From: Ardenticatenaceae bacterium
Lineage (GTDB): Bacteria; Chloroflexota; Anaerolineae; Promineifilales; Promineifilaceae
DNA length: 64,000 nt
Reading direction: 5' to 3'
Assembly (NCBI GenBank): GCA_020634415.1
Contig: JACKBT010000005.1
Span: forward strand, 124,001 to 188,000
The notes beneath the pieces were generated by a model. That model was not told where the DNA came from. It saw only the letters and a program-made list of their open reading frames with translations, and ran no database searches. The position numbers were made by a program, and so were the translations under genes. Numbering within the stretch: position 1 is the first letter of the stretch; each line of letters begins with the position of its first letter. This document shows positions 44,351 to 51,497 of this stretch, one piece after another.

Positions 44351-44503
44351 CTATTGGCTGACATATCCGTTATTTTCAATAGTACCTCCGTTGCCAACGA
44401 AGCGTTCCGTCAGGCGGCCGAAGGCCATTGTTAATACGAGCGGAAGGCCAAATCGTAATATGAACAGCGAAATCAAGAATAAGAATGCAGTAAACCCTGT
44501 CAT
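44351..44503 (-). CDS. Small single-helix membrane protein, 50 aa
   Basis: A complete frame from ATG at 44503 to TAG at 44351. The product begins MTGFTAFLFLISLFILRFGL, giving one membrane helix (about 4-27), then a short basic segment (AFGRLTERF) and a polar tail. The start has a strong ribosome binding site, AGGAAAGGA. It is divergent from the octaheme cytochrome operon, and both promoters carry the sequence TTGAACAWATTTCCGGT, suggesting shared control. A possible small subunit of, or accessory to, the redox complex; the family is not recognised. Confidence 0.65.
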   Translation of the reverse strand: MTGFTAFLFLISLFILRFGLPLVLTMAFGRLTERFVGNGGTIENNGYVSQ

Positions 44504-44595
44504 CTTAACGTCCTTTCCTATTTGAGCAGGCTATTTTTTACTATCGTTCTGTGAGTTGTTTTGTGGCCGGTTGTGAATCGCGGCTCTGTTTGAAA

Positions 44596-44847
44596 TTGAA
44601 CAAATTTCCGGTTTGTTTGCAGTCAGTATAAGGGGAAGGGTTGGTGCGTGTCTATCGGGGATTTGCGCCAATCTGATGTAGGGAAAATCCCCATAATGGG
44701 GCACTTTCTGCCGGGTTTGGGGCTGAAAAAATGGGAAAAACCCCCATATAAAAATAGGTGCAATGCCTGATTCAGGGGAGATACGGCCGTTTTATAATAA
44801 CAGTACCTTGTGAGTTCACCTTATTTACTTTTGAACATATTTCCGGT
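44596..44847. promoter_or_regulatory. Shared motif TTGAACAWATTTCCGGT in a divergent promoter region
   Basis: The 17-mer occurs at 44596-44612 (A variant) and 44831-44847 (T variant), both in the same orientation. One lies about 95 nt before the divergent small membrane gene, the other 24 nt before the cytochrome gene. Between them are a CCCCATAATGGGG palindrome (about 44690-44702) and a TACGGCCGTT. The 367-nt region shows no gene and looks like a regulatory block, perhaps for a redox-responsive factor. Confidence 0.5.
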
Positions 44848-44870
44848 GTTAAGAAAGTGAGGTAGAACCA

Positions 44871-45800
44871 ATGTTTATTAAATTTTGCAGACGTCTCATG
44901 TGGGGTGGGATGTTCGCACTCATCTTAAGCTTTGTCACCATTACAGTTAGCCGTGCGGAAACGCAGAACAATGAAATCGGCCAACCCAGTGATTGTTTGG
45001 AATGTCATGAGGATAGTGTCGCTGCCTGGGAAGAAAGCACACATGCACAGACAATGGTTAGTGAACCTTTTCTGCAAGCATGGCAGGAACAGGGAGAGCC
45101 ACGCGCCTGTTTGCAATGCCATTCGACAGGCTTCGATGCAGCCACCGGCGAATATGAAGCAGAGGGCATTGCTTGTTCAACTTGCCATTACATTGGCGAA
45201 TACAGCCCTGATCATCCTGATCAAGTCATGTTTACCAAATCTGCTGTAGACTCCTGTGGCGAGTGCCATCTAGAGACTTTTGCCGATTGGCAGGTGAGTG
45301 CCCACGGGGATAGTGAGATGAGTTGTATCAACTGTCATAATCCCCATACCAACTCGCTTAAACAAGATAATGTGGCTACGTTGTGCCAGACATGTCATAC
45401 CGATGAAGGGCACTTCTATAACATGACGAAACATGCTGAGGCGGAACTGCTCTGCACCGATTGTCATCTGCGTGTGTCTGAAAACCCTATGGGTGACGGC
45501 CATGCCCAACGCCACCACACCTTTGAAGTTGATTTAGATACGTGTAACGAATGTCACGGTGAGGATATGCATTACCCAACAGAAAGTGAGTCTGGTAGCA
45601 GCCTGCTCTTGAGCCAAGCTAATTCTACTGACAGCACACTTTCTTTACTGACCGATTCTCATCAGGTGGAATTGAACCCATCGTCAAGCAGCCCATTAAA
45701 TCTGGTGTTGTTAGCCACTGTGATTGGGTTGGTATTTGGCCTGGTTGGTTCACCACTGTTTGAGCGTTGGTTCCGTCAAGCGAAGGAGAAAACATCATGA
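44871..45800 (+). CDS. Membrane-anchored octaheme c-type cytochrome
   Basis: A 309-residue cytochrome with a signal peptide (residues 1 to about 28) and eight CxxCH heme sites: CLECH, CLQCH, CSTCH, CGECH, CINCH, CQTCH, CTDCH and CNECH, starting near residues 42, 80, 102, 129, 152, 172, 195 and 225. Extra His residues between them can act as distal ligands. A C-terminal membrane helix (about 275-297) anchors it to the outer face. It is the first gene of a 4-nt-overlapping operon with an Fe-S protein and NrfD, so it probably passes electrons between the quinone pool and an external partner. Codon use is more AT-rich than the surroundings and no AACGGCCGTT is present. GAGG precedes the start. 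Confidence 0.93.
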   Translation: MFIKFCRRLMWGGMFALILSFVTITVSRAETQNNEIGQPSDCLECHEDSVAAWEESTHAQTMVSEPFLQAWQEQGEPRACLQCHSTGFDAATGEYEAEGIACSTCHYIGEYSPDHPDQVMFTKSAVDSCGECHLETFADWQVSAHGDSEMSCINCHNPHTNSLKQDNVATLCQTCHTDEGHFYNMTKHAEAELLCTDCHLRVSENPMGDGHAQRHHTFEVDLDTCNECHGEDMHYPTESESGSSLLLSQANSTDSTLSLLTDSHQVELNPSSSSPLNLVLLATVIGLVFGLVGSPLFERWFRQAKEKTS

Positions 45801-46576
45801 CGCAAAAAGTACAAAGGCGCGAATTTATTATGCTGTCGCTGGCCGGTGTTGCCTCGGCCACAATTAGCTCGAAGTTGAAGATTAGATCGGGTGGGCACAG
45901 AGAAGAAGAAGAGAGTCCACACCGTTGGGGGATGGTAATTGATTTGAATGCCTGTGTTGGCTGTGGCGATTGTACCTTAGCTTGTCGGGCCAATAACGAT
46001 GTTCCTGAGGAGATTTCCTGGAACCGGGTGTTGGAAGTGGATCAACAGGGTGATGAGACGGTTTATGCGACTGTGCCTTGTATGCACTGTGCCAATCCGC
46101 CTTGTGTGGGGGTGTGCCCAGTGGGGGCAACCTACCAGCGGTCAGATGGCATTGTGATGATGGATTATGATCGGTGCATTGGCTGTCGTTATTGCCAGAT
46201 GGCCTGTCCTTATGGGGCACGCTCTTTTAACTGGCGTGAATTTACGGAACCAAACTCGGCTGTGCCTGATTATGGTACGCCGGAAGTGGAACGGCGGCCA
46301 CGGGGTGTTGTGGAGAAGTGTACCTTTTGTTACCAACGTATTGATCGGGGCCTGGCAATGGGGTTGACCCCTGGTGTAGACCGTGAGGCCACACCAGCCT
46401 GTGTCAATGCCTGTCCGGTGGGCGCACGTATTTTTGGTGATCTGAATGATCCGGAGTCGAGAATCAGCCAGGTATTGGAGCAGAATACGGCGATTCGTTT
46501 GTTTGAAGATAAAGGCATGGAGCCACGGGTGTATTATTTACCTCGGCACCAACAGGCAAAGGAAGGTGAGTCGTGA
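45797..46576 (+). CDS. Tat-exported 4x[4Fe-4S] protein (NrfC/DmsB type)
   Basis: A 259-residue electron-transfer subunit. The ATG at 45797 overlaps the cytochrome stop codon by 4 nt. The N-terminus has a twin-arginine signal, RREFIMLSLAGVAS. Four Cys clusters are complete: CVGCGDCTLAC, CMHCANPPCVGVC, CIGCRYCQMAC and CTFC plus CVNAC, enough for four [4Fe-4S] centres. It would bridge the NrfD membrane subunit and the multiheme cytochrome on the outer face, as in NrfBCD, Qrc and Act complexes. No molybdopterin catalytic subunit is encoded nearby. AT-richer codon use than flanking genes. Confidence 0.93.
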   Translation: MTQKVQRREFIMLSLAGVASATISSKLKIRSGGHREEEESPHRWGMVIDLNACVGCGDCTLACRANNDVPEEISWNRVLEVDQQGDETVYATVPCMHCANPPCVGVCPVGATYQRSDGIVMMDYDRCIGCRYCQMACPYGARSFNWREFTEPNSAVPDYGTPEVERRPRGVVEKCTFCYQRIDRGLAMGLTPGVDREATPACVNACPVGARIFGDLNDPESRISQVLEQNTAIRLFEDKGMEPRVYYLPRHQQAKEGES

Positions 46577-47817
46577 AAGGCTTGATCACGCTTGTTCAAC
46601 GTCGTGTAGGCATTATTTGGATGCTCGGGTTGTTGGCTTTGATGGGTGCGGGAGCGGTTGCTGGTGTGCGTATATTTACGCAAGGGTTGTGGCTGACGAA
46701 TATGAATGATCTGGTGCCGTGGGGGTTGTGGATCACGATTGATTTGTCGGCGATTGCTATGAGTGCAGGGGCGTTTTTGTTGTCGGCGGCGGTGTATTTG
46801 CTGCGTATTAAGCGACTGATGCCGGTGGCGAAAACGGCCGTCTTCATTGGTCTCATCGGTTACAGCATGGCCGTCATGACTCTCCTGCTAGATATCGGCC
46901 GTCCTGACCGCTTCTGGCACGCCCTGGCCTTTTGGAACATCCACTCTCCCCTCTGGGAAGTGACCATGTGTGTCACCCTCTACCTGTCGGTGCTTACCCT
47001 GGAAGTCCTGCCTATTGTTGGTGAAGCACCCTGGTTCAAACAAAGATGGCCGCTGCTTAGTGACTGGCTGCACAAAATTCACAAGCTGGCCCCCTTCCTG
47101 GCGATTTTGGGTCTGCTGCTGTCGCTCATGCACCAATCGTCACTGGGGGCAACCTATGGCGTGCTGGTGGCTCGGCCTGTGTTATACCGGCCCGGTCTGG
47201 CTATGATATTTTTGCTGTCGGCGATGGCGGCTGGCCCGGCATTCACTGTTCTGGTATCCAAGGTCGCCAGTTATCTCACCAAGGCGGCGGTGGTGGATCG
47301 AGAGTTGCTGGATGAGGTGTCGCGTGTAGTCGGGTGGGTTTTGGTGGCGTACCTTTATGTACGTACTTGGGATTTGCTGGCGCAGCTTTACACCTATCAA
47401 CCGGGTCGTAACGAAGGACTGTCACTGCTGTTTGACGGCCCACTGTCTACTAACTTCTGGGTTGGCGAGATGGCCCTGGGAATTGTTGTGCCCATGATCA
47501 TTTTATTGTCCTCACGTTTACGTCGCTATGACCGCGCCCAGATATTGGCCTTGCTGTTGGTCGTAGCCGGTCTGGTGGCTCACCGTTGGGATACAAACAT
47601 GGTTGGGCAGATGCTGGTTTTGCAAGTCAATCCCTTTGCCGACTTGCCCTTATATACGCACTATGTACCTTCCTTAATTGAGATAACGGCTGGTTTGGGT
47701 GTGATTGCCTACGGTGCTTTGGCAGTGACTTTGGGCATCAAACATCTACGCATTATAGACCACAAGGAAGTTGAGCCGGTGATTGAATTGGAAACGGCCG
47801 TTCTTGCTGCTGACTAA
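46573..47817 (+). CDS. NrfD/PsrC-type quinone-interacting membrane subunit
   Basis: A 414-residue protein with about 9-10 membrane helices, beginning with a GTG that overlaps the Fe-S gene stop by 4 nt. The motif VPWGLWITIDLSAIAMSAGAF in the early helices and HQSSLGATYG in the middle match NrfD/PsrC/ActC subunits that bind menaquinol near the outer face. It should exchange electrons between the quinone pool and the Fe-S subunit. AACGGCCGTT reappears near the 3' end (47793-47802), unlike the two genes before it. Confidence 0.93.
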   Translation: MKGLITLVQRRVGIIWMLGLLALMGAGAVAGVRIFTQGLWLTNMNDLVPWGLWITIDLSAIAMSAGAFLLSAAVYLLRIKRLMPVAKTAVFIGLIGYSMAVMTLLLDIGRPDRFWHALAFWNIHSPLWEVTMCVTLYLSVLTLEVLPIVGEAPWFKQRWPLLSDWLHKIHKLAPFLAILGLLLSLMHQSSLGATYGVLVARPVLYRPGLAMIFLLSAMAAGPAFTVLVSKVASYLTKAAVVDRELLDEVSRVVGWVLVAYLYVRTWDLLAQLYTYQPGRNEGLSLLFDGPLSTNFWVGEMALGIVVPMIILLSSRLRRYDRAQILALLLVVAGLVAHRWDTNMVGQMLVLQVNPFADLPLYTHYVPSLIEITAGLGVIAYGALAVTLGIKHLRIIDHKEVEPVIELETAVLAAD

Positions 47818-47845
47818 ACACAAACGGACGACGTTTTCTTAGCAG

Positions 47846-47937
47846 GTAACTACCACCCCTCCGGGAGGTTTCCGTCGAGACCTTCACTCTAGAGATAAAC
47901 CTCCCGGAGGAGCATTCCAAAGAGGCTCAGTAGTTAC
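47846..47937. mobile_element. MITE-like element, diverged copy
   Basis: The 92-bp element starts GTAACTAC and ends GTAGTTAC, with inner inverted segments CTCCGGGAGGTTT and AAACCTCCCGGAG, the same plan as the copies at 48479 and 57953 but with many changes. Flanking octamers CTTAGCAG and CCTAGGAG agree at 6 of 8 bases, consistent with an old 8-bp target duplication. The right flank provides the AGGAG before the two-CW gene. Confidence 0.75.
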
Positions 47938-47950
47938 CCTAGGAGAGAAA

Positions 47951-48328
47951 ATGATGGACAACTTTGCAGGTACCGTGACAATGGCTCTCTTATTTGTACT
48001 GCGGTGCGTTGTGCCACTGGCCCTGACACTGTTATTATCCTGGGCTATGGATCGAGTCGTAGCCAGGTGGGAAGCAGAAGAAGCCGCCACCGCGGTGACC
48101 GCCAACCCAGAACCAGCCCCACCAGAAAGCGAGTTGGTAATTCCATTGCGGCCCAACATGACACAGTTAGTAAAATGCTGGGTGTTTCGTGAATGCGGCC
48201 ATACAGACTGCTCCGCCTTCCAAAATTCCGAGATGCTTTGTTGGCAATTAAAGATTGAGGAGACCGGCCAATTACCAGCAGCATGTCGGCAATGTGCCTA
48301 TTACCAAAAGATGCTCGCAGTAGGTTAG
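47951..48328 (+). CDS. Membrane-anchored two-CW-type Cys protein
   Basis: A 125-residue protein: an N-terminal membrane helix (about 8-30), a charged linker, then a Cys-rich domain of about 50 residues reading CWVFRECGHTDC, LCWQLK and CRQCAYY. The paired C-W motifs and the C-x2-C at the end resemble the two-CW domain, probably a metal or Fe-S site. Start is an ATG after AGGAGAGAAA. Its position right after cytochrome, Fe-S and NrfD genes suggests a redox accessory or assembly role. Confidence 0.7.
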   Translation: MMDNFAGTVTMALLFVLRCVVPLALTLLLSWAMDRVVARWEAEEAATAVTANPEPAPPESELVIPLRPNMTQLVKCWVFRECGHTDCSAFQNSEMLCWQLKIEETGQLPAACRQCAYYQKMLAVG

Positions 48329-48356
48329 GGTTCGCTCTCAAATAACTTTTGTTTCC

Positions 48357-48390
48357 AGATTGGGCCAATCTTCGAGATTGGCCCAATCTT
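48357..48390. repeat. 34-bp palindrome, copy 2
   Basis: AGATTGGGCCAATCTT, CG, then AGATTGGCCCAATCTT. Differs from the copy at 33736-33769 only in the central bases. It lies 30 nt after the two-CW gene stop and could end that transcript. Confidence 0.75.
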
Positions 48391-48400
48391 GTTAAAGAAA

Positions 48401-48443
48401 GACCCGCAAGGTTTAGCTTCTAGAAAGCTAAACCTTGCGGGTC
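48401..48443. repeat. 43-bp palindrome with 19-bp arms
   Basis: GACCCGCAAGGTTTAGCTT and its exact complement around a 5-nt centre. It lies between the 34-bp palindrome and the MITE-like element, so three unrelated palindromic elements are stacked within 215 bp. Confidence 0.8.
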
Positions 48444-48478
48444 TCAACGTTTACTCAACGAGAAATCTTTGCCGATAG

Positions 48479-48569
48479 GTAACTACTTAGCCCCTCTGGA
48501 GCGATCCTCCGGGAGGTTCGTCCCAGAGGTAACATCTCGTTTGAAACCTCCCGGAGGGTTAGTAGTTAC
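48479..48569 (-). mobile_element. 91-bp MITE-like element with perfect 8-bp target duplication
   Basis: Flanked by GCCGATAG at 48471-48478 and 48570-48577. Ends GTAACTAC/GTAGTTAC. Its reverse complement matches the element at 57953-58043 at 90 of 91 positions (one G/T difference near the end). No coding capacity, so a non-autonomous element moved recently by a transposase outside this window. Confidence 0.9.
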
Positions 48570-48591
48570 GCCGATAGTTACAAGAGATGCC

Positions 48592-49254
48592 TCAATCGTC
48601 CAACGAAATCAAGCCATGTTTAATGGCAAATTTAGCCAGGTCAACACGGCTGCGCATATTCAGTTTTTGCATAATATTTTCACGATGCCGATCCACTGTT
48701 TTGACACTAATATCCAGCTTTTGGCCGATTTCGGGATTGGTTAAGCCTTCGGCAATGTGTACCAAGACCTCTTGTTCGCGTGGTGTCAGTAAATCAAGGG
48801 CCAAATCCTCTTCCTCAGCCACATCTTGCGTACCCAGATAGTTTTGCACCAACAGATTAGCCACAGTGGGGTAAAGAAAGACATTGCCCTGGTGGACGGT
48901 TCGGATAGCATCTACGAGTTCGTCGGGGGCGGCTCGTTTGGGTACGTAGCCAGAAGCGCCTGCCTTCAACATCTCCAGCAGGTAATGTTCATTTTCATAC
49001 ATCGTCAGGGCGAGAATTCTTGTGTCGGGACACAGCCGTTTAATTTCGCGTGTCGCCTCAATCCCACTCATGTCCCCCATTTGCACATCCATGAGGGCCA
49101 CATGCGGCCGATATTGCTGGACGAGTTTGATGGCTTCCAGCCCACCAGTCGCTTCCCCCACAATCTCCATATCCTGCTCAGATTCCAGCAGCATTCGCAA
49201 ACCGGAACGAACCACGCCATGATCATCCACTAACAGCAGGCGAATTTTTATCAT
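48592..49254 (-). CDS. NarL/LuxR family response regulator
   Basis: A 220-residue two-domain regulator, taking the ATG at 49254, which directly follows the kinase stop codon; an upstream extension is out of character. Receiver: LLLVDDHGVVRSG, phospho-acceptor in VALMDVQMGDMSG, Lys in VPKRA. C-terminal LuxR helix-turn-helix: LLTPREQEVLVHIAEGLTN, EIGQKLDISVKTVDRHRENI. Partner of the kinase upstream. It ends next to the redox operon, convergent with it, and might regulate that operon, which is inference from position only. Confidence 0.93.
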   Translation of the reverse strand: MIKIRLLLVDDHGVVRSGLRMLLESEQDMEIVGEATGGLEAIKLVQQYRPHVALMDVQMGDMSGIEATREIKRLCPDTRILALTMYENEHYLLEMLKAGASGYVPKRAAPDELVDAIRTVHQGNVFLYPTVANLLVQNYLGTQDVAEEEDLALDLLTPREQEVLVHIAEGLTNPEIGQKLDISVKTVDRHRENIMQKLNMRSRVDLAKFAIKHGLISLDD

Positions 49255-49255
49255 A

Positions 49256-51331
49256 TCATGCACCTTTGTCGAGTAACGGCAGGCAGACATTGATGGTCGT
49301 GCCACTGCCAACCTGTGATTGAATTTGGAAATTGCCACCTACTAAACCGACCCGCTCTTGCATCCCTATCAATCCCCAGGCCGGGGTGGTGGCTTTTTGA
49401 TGTAAATATTTTTCTGCTTCAAAGCCGGAGCCGTCGTCTGTAATGACTAAGTTCAAACAAGGTTCGTTGAATGTCAGCCGAATATATACATGGGCGGCCT
49501 GGGCATGCTTGGTAATGTTTGTCAATGCTTCTTGCATAATGCGAAAAGCGATGGTTTCAATATCAGGGTGTAATCGGCAAATGGTGCCACCAATTTCCAT
49601 AGATACATGCAGCCGTTGCCCGGAGTCTCTCATCCGCTCTTCAAAATTTTTTACTAAGCCTTGTAAGGCGGGCATTAAACCCAAATCGTCTAACACGGAT
49701 GGGCGCAAATCGGAGATGAGATCGCGCAAATCCTTCAATGCCTGATTGACCATTTCTTTGAGTTTGATTAATTGTGTATGGGCAAGTGTGGGGTTGGTTT
49801 GCATGTTGTTGACGGTGGCGGCAAAGCCTAAGCCTAAGGCCGTCAATAATTGTCCGGTGCCGTCGTGCAATTCACGGGCAATACGCTGCCGTTCCTTCTC
49901 TTGAGCCGAGACGACTTGGTGCAGGAGTTCCCCACGCAGGATGTCTCGCTCCCAGACTTTTTGGTAGAGGAAGGCGTTTTCCAGGGCAATGCTCAACTGC
50001 CCGACCAATGTTTGCAGTAGTTTGATGTCTTTGGGAGTGATAGCTACGGCCGTTGCGTTTACCTGCACAACAAGGACACCGCTTACTTCTTCTTGCCGGA
50101 ACAAGGGGAAACCCATGACATAATACCCTGTGGGCTGAGGAAAGTTTTCTACGGGTGTCAATTCATTTGCAAACAAGCGGAGGGCATTTTTTTGTTGGGC
50201 AACGGCCGTTCCCATACGGACAATCGCATCATCATCATAACCAGTGGGGTGAGCCAGGAGTCCATCATGGCTAATTATTTCCAGCAGGGATGTCTCGGGA
50301 TGATGCCATAAAATCGCAGCCCCATTAATCCAGCTTAGCGCGTGGGCCACATGGGAAACGGCCGTATCTACCACCGTGTCCCGCTCCAGCGTTTTGCCCA
50401 TACTGCTCGAAAAATCAAACAACAACGTCAAATCCATAAGCGCTGCCCGCAAATCTCTGTTAAGCCGGTCCGTTTCCTCCTGAGCATTTTTCTGCACGGA
50501 AAGCGCCAACTCTTGAGCCGCCAATTTGGCTTGGTTCGCTTCTAACAATTTTTGCTGCCGTTCAAACTCAAAGGCACGCATACCACGCACCATAAAAACA
50601 GCCATAATCGTAGCCGCAACGGCCCGAAACAACTCAACAGGAATACCAAATAGGTTCATAAAGAGAGTGGCATTGATTACATTGGAAGGGAAAAGGAAAC
50701 TGGGCTTCACAAAAATCTGCCCCGGAAAACCATAGATAACCAATGCCAGCGCCGCCCGCATCAAATCATCACCACTTTTGCTGAGTCCGTGTTTATGAAA
50801 CGAGCGCTGCTCCAGCGTAATAGCCCAGGCCGCCAGAAGGGCACCAGGAATCCCCAGAGTATAACGGGCCAGAACATCAACGGCCGTTTGCAATTCAGCC
50901 TGCTCCACCTGATAAACCCGCTGGGTAATGAGAATACTCAAAACCCAAACCAACAGTAACGAACCCGTAGCCGCAATAGCAAAAAGAGTGTCATACCTGG
51001 CCTGGTAATGGGTTGCATAGATAAGGCGGGCGCCAAAAATAATTAACAAAACAAACGAGATTACCAGATGAGTAAGGCGCAAACTTTCAGAAAACACCCA
51101 ATTGGGTATCACCACCGTTGTCATGGGTACATTCTGGAACATCTCAATCCACTCATGCAGCCCATGAATAATGCCAAAACCCGCCAACGGCCGCATCGCC
51201 TGAGCCAACCTGAATGTAGATGTGCGATCCGACTCCACCCAAATGAAAAGACCCATGCAAAAGAACGAAAGGCCGTAGAAAAAGTAGATAATAAAAATGT
51301 TATATCTAAAAAAATCCGCCACAGGTTCCAC
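49256..51331 (-). CDS. NarX/DesK-type sensor histidine kinase with GAF domain
   Basis: A 691-residue kinase with a GTG start. About seven N-terminal membrane helices (residues about 10-245) resemble a MASE-type sensor. A coiled coil (about 255-300) leads to a GAF domain (about 310-460). The HisKA_3 domain has ARELHDGTGQLLTALGLG with His near residue 487, and the HATPase has ITDDGSGFE and WGLIGMQERV. The stop codon is one base from the regulator start, so translation is coupled. Multi-helix sensors of this kind often sense membrane or redox state; the ligand is unknown. Confidence 0.92.
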   Translation of the reverse strand: MEPVADFFRYNIFIIYFFYGLSFFCMGLFIWVESDRTSTFRLAQAMRPLAGFGIIHGLHEWIEMFQNVPMTTVVIPNWVFSESLRLTHLVISFVLLIIFGARLIYATHYQARYDTLFAIAATGSLLLVWVLSILITQRVYQVEQAELQTAVDVLARYTLGIPGALLAAWAITLEQRSFHKHGLSKSGDDLMRAALALVIYGFPGQIFVKPSFLFPSNVINATLFMNLFGIPVELFRAVAATIMAVFMVRGMRAFEFERQQKLLEANQAKLAAQELALSVQKNAQEETDRLNRDLRAALMDLTLLFDFSSSMGKTLERDTVVDTAVSHVAHALSWINGAAILWHHPETSLLEIISHDGLLAHPTGYDDDAIVRMGTAVAQQKNALRLFANELTPVENFPQPTGYYVMGFPLFRQEEVSGVLVVQVNATAVAITPKDIKLLQTLVGQLSIALENAFLYQKVWERDILRGELLHQVVSAQEKERQRIARELHDGTGQLLTALGLGFAATVNNMQTNPTLAHTQLIKLKEMVNQALKDLRDLISDLRPSVLDDLGLMPALQGLVKNFEERMRDSGQRLHVSMEIGGTICRLHPDIETIAFRIMQEALTNITKHAQAAHVYIRLTFNEPCLNLVITDDGSGFEAEKYLHQKATTPAWGLIGMQERVGLVGGNFQIQSQVGSGTTINVCLPLLDKGA

Positions 51332-51497
51332 AATAAAACATCATCCTATAACTGCTCGTAACTACCCGCTAATCCTATGAGTATAAGGAGTAGCAGGGTG
51401 AGTGAGAAGTGACATTTATCATGTGTGCGGCATAATCATCTTAACCTGTATCGGCGGCAAACGGCCTTTGCCATTCATTTCAGCCCGGCACTGTGCC

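Noticed and set aside
44331..44525. 64-codon plus-strand frame after the GT39 gene
   Set aside because: It is antisense to the 50-residue membrane gene, which has the better ribosome binding site and a coherent membrane helix.
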